A stretch of 64,000 nucleotides of DNA from assembly GCF_030010415.1 (NCBI RefSeq), contig NZ_JASCSA010000005.1, one strand, 5' to 3'. Under the pieces are notes generated by a model. That model was not told the DNA's origin. It made no database searches and saw only the letters and a program-made list of their open reading frames with translations. The position numbers and the translations under genes are program-made. Shown piece after piece: positions 1-8,754 of the stretch (within the stretch, counting starts at the first letter, position 1; each line of letters starts with the position of its first letter). The DNA comes from Cobetia amphilecti. GTDB lineage: Bacteria > Pseudomonadota > Gammaproteobacteria > Pseudomonadales > Halomonadaceae.

Positions 1-114
1 TCTTTCACCGCTGGTAACGCCATGCGTCCCCGGCAGCGGATGCGTACTTTACGCAGGAATCGGTTTGATGGCAAGAGCTTTGACGCAGAAAACAGCCACT
101 CGCCTGATCAATAC

Positions 115-2019
115 TCAGACCGCCTTGCCGTCCGCGGGCCGAGATACCGGGCGCGCCTGCCAGCCACCACGCGAATGCGACTGTGTCTCAAGCGCCGCCT
201 CCAGGCGCGCCTCCGGCAGCTGCATGACGCGAGCCAACAGTGTCAGCAGGGCCACCTCTTCATCGGCCAGCGTCTGGTCGGCATGCACCACCTGGGCTAG
301 CGCCGTGAACCAGCGCTGCTTGTCCATCGGGCGCAGGTGAGCCAGCTGCGTGAGATGGCGGCAGCGCAGCGCAGGGTTATCCCCAACCGGTTGCGACTGC
401 GGATAAGCAAGCGCCAGACCAAGTTCTGCACTGGCGTCCAGGAAGATGTCCCCGCGCAGCGCTTCATCGTCGATGAGTCCGACCATCAGCATGAGCCAAT
501 GCTGACAGGCCGGCTGGCATTGCTGCAGGGCCAGCGAGTCACTCTTGCGATCGATTCGCGGGTCCAGTGACTCCAGCAGCAACTGCCACAGGCACCAGAT
601 GAACATGTCCTGCGGAGGTGTCTGCGCCTTGAGCATGCGATGCGCGCGCTCATCCGCTTCCCGCCAGCGCGGTATCAACCGGTTGAGCAAGGGAATCCAC
701 TCGACCCGCGGCAAGGACTCGAGCTTGCGCCGCGCCTCGCGTACGCGCTTGCCATCCAGCCAGTCATGCTGACGCTCAAGCTCGGTGAGCCAGACCCCAC
801 GCCGGGTGAGCTCCGAGGGCGCGATCATCGCCACCACCAGCTGCGGGCAGAGAAAGCGCGACAGCGTCAGGTTCTCGAGCTCACCCCGGGAACGCGACAG
901 CTCGCCCATGACGGCCGCGCCGGCGATACCCGCCATGACCCCGCCAAGCACTTCTGCCCCGATGGGCCCCTGCTGCTCGAAGGTATGCACCGGTTGCTGG
1001 CGCGCGCTCAGATATTGCCTGTCCCAACGGGGCTCCAGGCGCTTGATGCGTTCATCCAGCGGCGGATGCGAGTCGAACCAGCCCGTCAACCATGGCGGGC
1101 GCGCTTCGACGAAGAAGAGGTGGTTGTACGTCATGGCGCGTGGATGCTGGATACGCCCCTGCCAACCCATGCCACCGATACGCTTGAGGGCCGAGGCGAT
1201 GCCATCCGGGAAACGCGTCAGGCGCACTGCACTGGCATCGGCGAGATATTCGCGTGAGCGCGCGACCCCGCGCTGCAACAGCCTGCCGCCCAGCCCGCCG
1301 AGACTGCCGAGCAACCACAGCGCCACACCGACCAGCATCAGCTGTGGCATGCCGCCCTTCCTGTCGGAACCGGAGGAGCGCGCCCTGCCCAACACGAAAC
1401 CGATGCGCCCCGCCCCCATCAGGAAGCGCCCCGCCTCGGAGAGAAACACCAGGCCGTGAACCGCACTCGCCAGACGCAGGTTGAGGCGAATATCGCCATT
1501 GGCGATATGGGCGAACTCGTGAGCGACCACGCCCTGCAGCTCGTTGCGATCGAGCTGCTCCAACGCCCCGCGACTCAGCGCGATCACCGCATCATGTGGC
1601 CGATAGCCCGCCGCGAAGGCATTGATCATCGCCTCATGCGGCAGCAGGAACAGCTGCGGCGTGGGCAGATTGGCGGCGATCGCCATCTCTTCCACCACAT
1701 TCAGCGCCCGCCGCTCATTCGAGTCCTGGGTCTCGACATCCACCAGCTTGCCACCCAGGCGTGCGGCCACGACCGCGCCGCCCTGCTGCAGACGCCGCAG
1801 CTCACGCGCCGCGACCAGGGCATTGCACAGGAAGATGATGCTCGCCACTGGCCAGACATATTCAAACGTCGTGGCGGCCGGGCGCCCAAGGAAACTGCTG
1901 ATCGCGATATGCACCACGGCGCCGGCGGCAAGAGACACCACCAGCGACATGGCCGTGAAGGCCAGCAGCAATAGCCGCGTTCGACGCCGCGCACTGTCCT
2001 GCTCATGATAGAAATTCAT
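115..2019 (-). CDS. M48-family membrane zinc metalloprotease with long C-terminal extension
   Basis: Predicted inner-membrane zinc endopeptidase of 634 residues. Two hydrophobic segments (about 16-40 and 53-72) come before the HEFAH zinc-binding helix at 167-171. The third zinc ligand is probably Glu257 in SREYLAD. HtpX-type proteases are about 290 residues, so roughly 300 residues after the catalytic core are extra. That part has no motif I recognise. The gene lies 70 bp downstream of lemA on the same strand, and LemA-M48 pairing is a recurrent arrangement, so the two are probably cotranscribed. The ATG start at 2019 has only a weak GGCGAG-like ribosome site. Substrate unknown; membrane-protein quality control is an inference from the family. 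Confidence 0.88.
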   Translation of the reverse strand: MNFYHEQDSARRRTRLLLLAFTAMSLVVSLAAGAVVHIAISSFLGRPAATTFEYVWPVASIIFLCNALVAARELRRLQQGGAVVAARLGGKLVDVETQDSNERRALNVVEEMAIAANLPTPQLFLLPHEAMINAFAAGYRPHDAVIALSRGALEQLDRNELQGVVAHEFAHIANGDIRLNLRLASAVHGLVFLSEAGRFLMGAGRIGFVLGRARSSGSDRKGGMPQLMLVGVALWLLGSLGGLGGRLLQRGVARSREYLADASAVRLTRFPDGIASALKRIGGMGWQGRIQHPRAMTYNHLFFVEARPPWLTGWFDSHPPLDERIKRLEPRWDRQYLSARQQPVHTFEQQGPIGAEVLGGVMAGIAGAAVMGELSRSRGELENLTLSRFLCPQLVVAMIAPSELTRRGVWLTELERQHDWLDGKRVREARRKLESLPRVEWIPLLNRLIPRWREADERAHRMLKAQTPPQDMFIWCLWQLLLESLDPRIDRKSDSLALQQCQPACQHWLMLMVGLIDDEALRGDIFLDASAELGLALAYPQSQPVGDNPALRCRHLTQLAHLRPMDKQRWFTALAQVVHADQTLADEEVALLTLLARVMQLPEARLEAALETQSHSRGGWQARPVSRPADGKAV

Positions 2020-2089
2020 TCGCGCTCGCCATCTACCCAGTCAGGATCACAGCGCAAGGCCGCTGCGAGAGAAGCATCAACCGGTCGAC

Positions 2090-2683
2090 TCACGAGAAGC
2101 TGACATCCGGGGCCTGGCGGATCTTCACGCTGTCATCGAAGGCCAGCAGGCCTGCATCACTGCGATGACCAAAGGTCGGCGCGAACACCACCTGCGGGAA
2201 GCTCTGGCGATAGACGTTGTAGTCGGTGACGGCATCGTTGTAGGCCTGACGCGCGAAGGCGACGCGGTTCTCGGTGGCGGTCAGCTCTTCCATCAGGTCG
2301 CTCATGGTCTGGTCCGCCTTGAGCTCCGGATAGGCCTCGACCACCACATCCAGCTTGCCCAGACTCGCTGCCAGCCCCTGCTCGGCACCGGCCAGACTGG
2401 CCAGCTTGTCCATGCTGCCGGGATGCGCCGCTGCGGCATTCAAGGCGGCCATCGCCTTGTTGCGGGCATTGATCACTTCTTCCAGGGTGCCACGCTCATG
2501 ACTCAGATAGCCCTTGGCCGTCTCGACCAGATTGGGAATCAGGTCATAGCGCCGCTTGAGCTGCACCTCTATCTGCGCGAAGGCATTCTCGAAGCGCGCC
2601 TTGAGGCTGACCAGCTTGTTGTAGATCGAGATCACGTAGATGACGATCAGCGCGATGGCGCCCAGCAGCAGAAATGTTTTCAT
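2090..2683 (-). CDS. lemA: LemA family protein
   Basis: A 197-residue LemA-family protein. One N-terminal transmembrane segment (about 2-18) is followed by the helical LemA core, including the typical stretch RRYDLIPNLVETAKGYLSHE, and the domain runs almost to the C-terminus. The ATG at 2683 is preferred over an in-frame start at 2785 because it has an AAGGGAC ribosome site and begins directly with the membrane anchor. It precedes the M48 protease gene and probably forms an operon with it. The molecular role of LemA proteins is not well defined; a scaffold or partner for the protease is an inference from gene context. Confidence 0.9.
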   Translation of the reverse strand: MKTFLLLGAIALIVIYVISIYNKLVSLKARFENAFAQIEVQLKRRYDLIPNLVETAKGYLSHERGTLEEVINARNKAMAALNAAAAHPGSMDKLASLAGAEQGLAASLGKLDVVVEAYPELKADQTMSDLMEELTATENRVAFARQAYNDAVTDYNVYRQSFPQVVFAPTFGHRSDAGLLAFDDSVKIRQAPDVSFS

Positions 2684-2870
2684 GATGAGTCCCTTGTGAT
2701 GATGCCTTTGCAATGAAGGCCCGGCAGGCGTTGTCCCGCTCTCCGGCGAGTCTTTGCAAGCGCCCCTGTCGATCTTCCTGTGCAATCCGCTTCCAGTTTA
2801 CCCATACCGGATGACGGCACCAGTCAATTGGATGACTGATTGCCAACGGGGCATCATGCGGCCGGCAACC

Positions 2871-4514
2871 TCACGGCACCCAATGCGCCATGAACTCGTG
2901 CACCGGCAGTACCTCGAGTCGCTCGCGATCGCCCAGCAACGCCATCAAGGTGTCGCACCGCGAGGGCGGGAAGCAGGTGGCCAGATTGGCCCGACACTTG
3001 TCCTCGAGCGGGGCGAGCGACTCTTCACGCCGCCGACGATGTCCCAGCGGGTATTCCACCGTCACCTGCTCGGTGGCAGTACCATCGCGGAAGATTACCC
3101 GCAGGGCATTGGCGATCGAGCGCTTGTCGGCTTCCAGATACTCGCGGGTGAAGCGCGCCTCTTCCTTGACGACCATTCTGTCTCGCAGCCGGTCGATCTC
3201 CGGGTGAGCGGCATGGAAGCCATCTTCATAGTGGTCCGCGTTCAACTCGCCGAAGATCAGCGGCACCGCGACCATGTATTGCAGACAGTGATCGCGGTCC
3301 GCCGCATTGGCGAGCGCGCCCTGCTTGGAGATGATGCGGATCGCCGATTCGTGGGTGGTGATCTCGATGCGCTCGATCTCCTCGAGCCGGTCGCGAACCT
3401 CGGGATGGAGCCGGATGGCCGCCTCGGCGGCGGTCTGGGCATGGAATTCGGCCGGGAAGGAGACCTTGAAGAGCACGTTCTCCATCACGTAGCTGCCCAG
3501 AGGGCGCGCCAGTGTCAGACGTCGCTCGTCTTCGGGCTTGAGCGCGAGATCACTATTGCCGTGACTGAAGGAGACATCATTGAAGCCCCACTGCGGCGCG
3601 CTGAGGGCACCGGGGATGCCCATCTCGCCACGCAGGGCGATGTCCGCCAGCCGCACGCCGCGTGAGGTGGCGTCCCCCGCCGCCCAGCTCTTGCGCGAGC
3701 CTGCATTGGGCGCATGACGATAGGTGCGCAGGCTCTGGCCATCGACGAAGGCGTGCGACAGCGCCGACAGCAACTGCTCGCGATTCGCCCCCATCAAGCG
3801 CGCCGTCACGGCGGTGGTCGCGACCTTGACCAGCATGACATGATCAAGCCCGACACGATTGAAGCTGTTGTCCAGCGCCAGCACGCCCTGAATCTCGTGA
3901 GCCATCACCATGCTCTCCAGCACATCGCGCATCACCAGGGGCGGCTTGCCCAGCGCGACACGCTGGCGCGAGAGGTGATCCGCCACCGCCAGAATGCCGC
4001 CGAGATTGTCCGAGGGATGCCCCCACTCCGCCGCCAGCCAGGTGTCGTTGTAATCCAGCCAGCGGATGGTGCAGCCGATATCCCACGCCGCCTTGACGGG
4101 ATCGAGACTGAAGGCGGTGCCGGGCACCCGCGCACCATGCGGCACCACGGTCTCGGCCACCAGCGGGCCGAGATGCTTGGTGCATTCCGGGAAGCGCAGC
4201 GCCAGGATGCCGCAGCCGAGGGTATCCATCAGACACAGGCGAGCAGTGTCCATCGCCTCTGCCGAGGGACCTGAGCGCACGCTCTTGCCGGCCAGGCCAT
4301 CCACATCCGTATCCGTATCCACATTCGCGACATGAGGATCATCGCAATACCCCAGCACATAGTCGGCGATTTGCTGCAGCTCCGAGTCATAGTCCGGGCG
4401 CTGGTTGGCGCTGGCCTGATTGGTGCTGGCCTGACTTGTACTGGCCTGGTTGGTACTGACCTGAGTGGCGCTGAGACGGCTTTCGCCCGTCTGATCAGAG
4501 GATGGCGTGCTCAT
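2871..4514 (-). CDS. prpD: 2-methylcitrate dehydratase PrpD (MmgE/PrpD family)
   Basis: A 547-residue cytosolic enzyme that dehydrates 2-methylcitrate to 2-methyl-cis-aconitate in the methylcitrate cycle. It closely resembles E. coli PrpD along its length, for example WLDFNDTWLAAEWGHPSDN-like and DGQSLRTYRHAPN segments. The start at 4514 is set by AGGAGGTC upstream; an upstream in-frame start at 4688 would add residues that look non-coding. The first ~95 residues are unusual. Residues about 19-38 are a Ser/Thr-Asn-Gln-Ala pentapeptide repeat, and a short Val-Asp-Thr-Asp run follows; E. coli PrpD has neither. It is the last gene of the prp operon, 205 bp after prpF. It is partly redundant with acnD/prpF, which dehydrate the same substrate. 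Confidence 0.95.
   Translation of the reverse strand: MSTPSSDQTGESRLSATQVSTNQASTSQASTNQASANQRPDYDSELQQIADYVLGYCDDPHVANVDTDTDVDGLAGKSVRSGPSAEAMDTARLCLMDTLGCGILALRFPECTKHLGPLVAETVVPHGARVPGTAFSLDPVKAAWDIGCTIRWLDYNDTWLAAEWGHPSDNLGGILAVADHLSRQRVALGKPPLVMRDVLESMVMAHEIQGVLALDNSFNRVGLDHVMLVKVATTAVTARLMGANREQLLSALSHAFVDGQSLRTYRHAPNAGSRKSWAAGDATSRGVRLADIALRGEMGIPGALSAPQWGFNDVSFSHGNSDLALKPEDERRLTLARPLGSYVMENVLFKVSFPAEFHAQTAAEAAIRLHPEVRDRLEEIERIEITTHESAIRIISKQGALANAADRDHCLQYMVAVPLIFGELNADHYEDGFHAAHPEIDRLRDRMVVKEEARFTREYLEADKRSIANALRVIFRDGTATEQVTVEYPLGHRRRREESLAPLEDKCRANLATCFPPSRCDTLMALLGDRERLEVLPVHEFMAHWVP
4400..4480 (-). repeat. In-frame 15-bp tandem repeat near the 5' end of prpD
   Basis: About five diverged copies of a 15-bp unit (plus-strand form near GGTGCTGGCCTGATT) encode a repeated S-T/A-N/S-Q-A pentapeptide. 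The unit is a multiple of three, so the reading frame is kept. It lies in an N-terminal extension outside the conserved PrpD fold. Confidence 0.85.
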
Positions 4515-4609
4515 ACATGACCTCCTGTCGTGGATCGTCTTTGCTCGCATGCATCTCCCGCGATACCGGCACATCCCCCGAAATACCCGAGTCCGCACCA
4601 CAGACACGC

Positions 4610-4649
4610 GAAAGCCGGCCCTCTGCACATGCATGCCAGGCCGGCTTTC
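4610..4649. other. Hairpin between prpF and prpD
   Basis: GAAAGCCGGCC (4610-4620) and GGCCGGCTTTC (4639-4649) form a perfect 11-bp stem with an 18-nt loop. No T-run follows on the minus strand. A partial terminator, RNA-processing site or 3'-end stabiliser between two cistrons fits, but the sequence alone does not decide. Confidence 0.6.
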
Positions 4650-4719
4650 ATCGGGGTGCCGCAGGTGAGGGCCTTGGCTGTCGAACATGACAATAGACCA
4701 CCGCCTGCCAATACCGGCG

Positions 4720-5988
4720 TTAGCGCATCAGGGTCTCCGCCGGCACCCGCACCCAGCCTTCCATCAGGATACGCGCGCTGCGACTCATCACGGCCTCACT
4801 GACGGTCCATTCGCCCTCGCCTTGCTGGCCGTCACTGACTTGGCCCGAGGGTGACTGACGATGGGCACTCGCGCCGACCCTGAGCGTGCCGGAGGGATGT
4901 CCGAAGCACACCGAGTCACGCGCGGAGCCAGTCTGCCCGGCCCCAGACTGAGCATCGGCCCCGCCACCGGCGGCAAGATTGACCAGCGTGCCGGGAACCG
5001 CGGCAGCCGCGGCGATGGCGACGGCCGCAGTCCCCATCATGGCGTGGTGCAGCTTGCCCATCGACACGGCGCGAATCAGCACGTCGATCTCGTCAGCCCT
5101 GATCTCGCGACCACTGGAGACGACGTGATCCACCGGCGGCGCCACGAAGGCGACCTTGGGGGTGTGCTGACGTCTGGCGGCCTCGCCCAGCTCCTGGATC
5201 AGCCCCATGCGCAGTGCGCCGTGGGCGCGCAATGTCTCGAGGCGCGCAAGGGCCTCGCCGTCTGCATTGATCGCTTCCTGCAGTTCGGTGCCCTGATAGC
5301 CGAGATCGCGGGCAGCGACGAAGATGGTCGGGATGCCGGCATTGATCAGGGTCGCCTGGATCCGCCCGCCCGCGACCACCGATTCCGGCACTTCCAGCGT
5401 ATCGACCACATTGCCGGTGGGGAACATGCTGCCCTCGCCGGCGGCGGGGTCGCGGAAGGCGACCGCCACTTCGGCGGCCGGGAAGGTCACGCCATCCAGG
5501 GCGAAGTCGCCGGTTTCCTGGACGCGCCCCTCGCACATCGGCACCCGCGCAATGATGGTCTTGGCGATGTTGGCCTGCCAGATACGCACCTCGGCGATGC
5601 CATCACGCGGCAGGCGCTCGGCCGGCACCAGGCCCTTCTCGATGGCGAAGGGTCCCACCGCCGCCGAGAGATTGCCGCAGTTGCCGCTCCAATCGACGAA
5701 GGGCGAGTCGATGGAGACCTGGCCGAACAGATAGTCGACGTCGTGGTCCGGCTGCTCGCTGTGACTGATGATCACCGTCTTGCTGGTGCTGGAGGTCGCG
5801 CCCCCCATGCCGTCGATCTGCTTGGCGTAGGGGTCGGGGCTGCCGATCACGCGCAACAGCAGGGCATCACGCGCCGGGCCCGGCACCTGCGCCGCTTCCG
5901 GCAGCTCATCACGCAGGAAGAACACGCCCTTGCTGGTGCCGCCACGCAGATAGGTGGCGGGAATCCTGAGCTGTGCCTGCTGGCTCAT
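4720..5988 (-). CDS. prpF: PrpF, AcnD-accessory protein / 2-methylaconitate isomerase family
   Basis: A 422-residue member of the PrpF family (diaminopimelate-epimerase fold). PrpF is thought to isomerise the product made by AcnD to the cis isomer used by the aconitase step. It begins with the family signature RIPATYLRGGTSKGVFF and contains the conserved GHPSGTLRVG and MSRSARILMEGWV blocks. It is about 25 residues longer than usual. The excess is glycine/serine-rich sequence on either side of GHPSGTLRVG. The ATG overlaps the acnD stop codon by 4 bp (5985-5988), so the two are translationally coupled, as expected for an obligate pair. Confidence 0.93.
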   Translation of the reverse strand: MSQQAQLRIPATYLRGGTSKGVFFLRDELPEAAQVPGPARDALLLRVIGSPDPYAKQIDGMGGATSSTSKTVIISHSEQPDHDVDYLFGQVSIDSPFVDWSGNCGNLSAAVGPFAIEKGLVPAERLPRDGIAEVRIWQANIAKTIIARVPMCEGRVQETGDFALDGVTFPAAEVAVAFRDPAAGEGSMFPTGNVVDTLEVPESVVAGGRIQATLINAGIPTIFVAARDLGYQGTELQEAINADGEALARLETLRAHGALRMGLIQELGEAARRQHTPKVAFVAPPVDHVVSSGREIRADEIDVLIRAVSMGKLHHAMMGTAAVAIAAAAAVPGTLVNLAAGGGADAQSGAGQTGSARDSVCFGHPSGTLRVGASAHRQSPSGQVSDGQQGEGEWTVSEAVMSRSARILMEGWVRVPAETLMR

Positions 5989-8693
5989 GCCGTCACCTCC
6001 GCCACCGTCTCGCCCGGCGCCTGCGAACTCAGAAAGTCTTCGGCGAAGCGCTGCAGCACGCCGCCCGCCGAGTAGATGGAGACTTCCTCACGGGTATCGA
6101 GACGACAGGTGACCGGCACGCGCTCGAGCTGGCCTGCCTTGTCGCCGGCGGTACGCTCGATCACCAGCGTGAGTTCTGCCCCCGGCGCCGGCTCGCCTTC
6201 GACGGCGTAGATCTCGCTGCCATCCAGCGCCAGCGTCTTGCGCGTGGTACCGGCGGCGAACTGCAGCGGCATCACGCCCATGCCGACCAGATTGGTGCGG
6301 TGGATACGCTCGAAACCTTCCGCGACGATGGCCTCGACGCCCGCCAGCCGCACGCCCTTGGCCGCCCAGTCACGCGACGAGCCTTGGCCGTAATCCGCGC
6401 CCGCGATGATGATCAACGGCTGCTTGCGCTGCATGTAGGCCTCGATGGCCTCCCACATGCGTACCACCTTGCCTTCCGGCTCCAGACGCGTGAGCGAGCC
6501 CTGCTTGACCTCGCGCTTGCCGTCCGCCCCTTCCACCACGGCCATCTCGTTGATCAGCTTGGGATTGGCGAAGGTGGCCCGCTGCGCGGTGAGGTGATCG
6601 CCACGGTGAGTGGCGTAGGAATTGAAGTCCTCCTCCGGCAGGCCCATCGCGGCCAGATACTCACCCGCCGCACTGCTGGCCATGATGGCATTGGAGGGCG
6701 ACAGATGATCGGTGGTGATGTTGTCCCCCAGCACCGCCAGTGCCCGCATGCCCTTGAGCGTCGGTGCGCTGGCCAGGCCGCCTTCCCAGTACGGCGGACG
6801 ACGGATGTAGGTGCTCATCTCGCGCCAGTCGTAGAGCGGACTGGTCGTGTCGTCGCGATCCTGACGGGCCTCGAACATCGGGATGTAGACCTGACGGAAG
6901 TGGTCCGGCTTGACGCTGGAGCCGACGATGGCATCAATCTCCTCGTCACTCGGCCACAGGTCCTTGAGCATGATCGGCGAGCCGTCCGGCGCATGCCCGA
7001 GAACGTCCTTCTCGATGTCGAAGCGGATGGTGCCGGCGATGGCGTAGGCGACCACCAGCGGCGGCGAGGCCAGGAAGGCCTGCTTGGCGTAGGGGTGGAT
7101 ACGGCCATCGAAGTTGCGGTTGCCGGACAGCACCGCGGTGGAATAGAGATCACGCTCGACGATTTCCTGCTGGATCGCCGGGTCCAGCGCACCGCTCATG
7201 CCATTGCAGGTGGTGCAGGCGAAGCCGACGATGCCGAAGCCGAGCTGTTCGAGTTCCGGCAGCAGTTCCGCCTCTTCCAGATACAGCTGCACGGCCTTGG
7301 AGCCCGGCGCCAGCGAGGTCTTGACCCACGGCTTGCGCGTCAGCCCCAGCGCATTGGCGCGTCTGGCCAGCAGGCCGGCGGCGATGACATTGCGCGGATT
7401 CGAGGTGTTGGTGCAGCTGGTGATGGCGGCGATGATCACCGCGCCATCCGGCATCAGGTCGCGCCCTTCCTCGTCCTGCTCATGCTCGATCACCCCGGAG
7501 ATGCCACGCGCGGCCAGTTCACTGGTCGGCACGCGACTGTGCGGGTTGGAGGGGCCCGCCAGGGTGCGCACCACCGAGGACAGGTCGAAGGTCAGCTCGC
7601 GCTCATATTCCACCGCGCCTTCGATATGGCCGCTCTCGTCGGCCCAAAGCCCGGTCTCACGCGCGTAGCGCTCGACCAGCGCGATGTTCTCCGGCTCGCG
7701 GCCGGTCAGCGTCAGGTAGTCCAGCGTCTGCTGGTCGATGTAGAACATCGCCGCCGTGGCGCCGTACTCCGGCGTCATGTTGGAGATGGTGGCGCGATCG
7801 CCCAGGGTGAGGCTGGCCGCGCCTTCGCCGAAGAATTCCAGATAGGAGGAGACGACCTTCTCGGCGCGCAGGAATTCGGTCAACGCCAGCACGATGTCGG
7901 TGGCGGTGATGCCCGGCTGCGGACGCCCGGTGAGGCGCACGCCGATGATGTCCGGCAGACGCATATAGGAAGCACGCCCCAGCATCACGCTCTCGGCCTC
8001 CAGCCCACCGACGCCGACGGCGATCACGCCCAGCGCATCGACATGCGGCGTGTGGCTGTCGGTGCCCACCAGGGTATCCGGGAAGGCGACCTGATGGCCC
8101 TTCTCATCGGCGCGCGACTCGATCACCGGCGACATCCGCTCCAGATTGATCTGGTGCATGATGCCGTTGCCCGGCGGAATCACGTCGATGTTCTCGAAGG
8201 CCTGACGCGTCCAGTCGATGAAGTGGAAGCGGTCCTCGTTGCGCCGCTCCTCAATGGCGCGGTTCTTGGCGAAGGCGTCCTTGTCGAAGCCGGCGTGCTC
8301 CACCGCCAGCGAGTGGTCGACGATCAACTGGGTCGGCACCACCGGATTGACCTTGGCCGGGTCTCCGCCGCGCTCGGCGATGGCATCGCGCAGACCGGCC
8401 AGGTCGACCAGCGCGGTCTGACCGAGGATGTCATGGCACACGACGCGCGCGGGGTACCACGGAAAATCGAGATCACGCCGACGTTCGATCAATTGCACGA
8501 GGCTGTCGCGCAGTTGATCCGGCGGGCAGCGACGCACCAGGTTCTCGGCCAGTACGCGTGAGGTATAGGGCAGACCGGCGTAGGCGCCGGGGGCGATGTC
8601 TTCCACGGCGGCACGCGCATCGAAGTAGTCGACCGGGGTACCCGGTGACGCCGTGCCAGGCAGGGGTTTGCGATACTCGGTATTCATGGGCAT
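5985..8693 (-). CDS. acnD: Fe/S-dependent 2-methylisocitrate/2-methylcitrate dehydratase AcnD
   Basis: A 902-residue aconitase-superfamily enzyme acting in the cytosol on 2-methylcitrate. The three iron-sulfur cysteines are visible as TSCTNTSNP (around residue 424) and ACTTCNG (around 490-494). Aconitase swivel-domain sequence such as GADYGQGSSRDWAAKG occurs near the C-terminus. It sits between prpC and prpF, which distinguishes AcnD from AcnA by context. Translation could begin at 8693 or at the second ATG (8687); neither has a strong ribosome site. It shares a 4-bp overlap with prpF. A 61-bp spacer with a hairpin separates it from prpC. Confidence 0.94.
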   Translation of the reverse strand: MPMNTEYRKPLPGTASPGTPVDYFDARAAVEDIAPGAYAGLPYTSRVLAENLVRRCPPDQLRDSLVQLIERRRDLDFPWYPARVVCHDILGQTALVDLAGLRDAIAERGGDPAKVNPVVPTQLIVDHSLAVEHAGFDKDAFAKNRAIEERRNEDRFHFIDWTRQAFENIDVIPPGNGIMHQINLERMSPVIESRADEKGHQVAFPDTLVGTDSHTPHVDALGVIAVGVGGLEAESVMLGRASYMRLPDIIGVRLTGRPQPGITATDIVLALTEFLRAEKVVSSYLEFFGEGAASLTLGDRATISNMTPEYGATAAMFYIDQQTLDYLTLTGREPENIALVERYARETGLWADESGHIEGAVEYERELTFDLSSVVRTLAGPSNPHSRVPTSELAARGISGVIEHEQDEEGRDLMPDGAVIIAAITSCTNTSNPRNVIAAGLLARRANALGLTRKPWVKTSLAPGSKAVQLYLEEAELLPELEQLGFGIVGFACTTCNGMSGALDPAIQQEIVERDLYSTAVLSGNRNFDGRIHPYAKQAFLASPPLVVAYAIAGTIRFDIEKDVLGHAPDGSPIMLKDLWPSDEEIDAIVGSSVKPDHFRQVYIPMFEARQDRDDTTSPLYDWREMSTYIRRPPYWEGGLASAPTLKGMRALAVLGDNITTDHLSPSNAIMASSAAGEYLAAMGLPEEDFNSYATHRGDHLTAQRATFANPKLINEMAVVEGADGKREVKQGSLTRLEPEGKVVRMWEAIEAYMQRKQPLIIIAGADYGQGSSRDWAAKGVRLAGVEAIVAEGFERIHRTNLVGMGVMPLQFAAGTTRKTLALDGSEIYAVEGEPAPGAELTLVIERTAGDKAGQLERVPVTCRLDTREEVSIYSAGGVLQRFAEDFLSSQAPGETVAEVTA

Positions 8694-8722
8694 CCGGACT
8701 CATCAAGCGGTCAAGAAAACGA

Positions 8723-8746
8723 TCGGCCAGCACGCTGACTGGCCGA
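8723..8746. other. Hairpin between prpC and acnD
   Basis: TCGGCCAG (8723-8730) pairs with CTGGCCGA (8739-8746) around an 8-nt loop, immediately upstream of acnD. No T-run follows. It may act in transcript processing or stability between cistrons. Confidence 0.55.
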
Positions 8747-8754
8747 GGAAAGGG

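Noticed and set aside
5973..8561. Open frame of about 860 codons antisense to acnD
   Set aside because: High third-position GC in acnD keeps the antisense frame open; the product is Arg/His/Gly-rich with no recognisable fold, while acnD is a clear enzyme.
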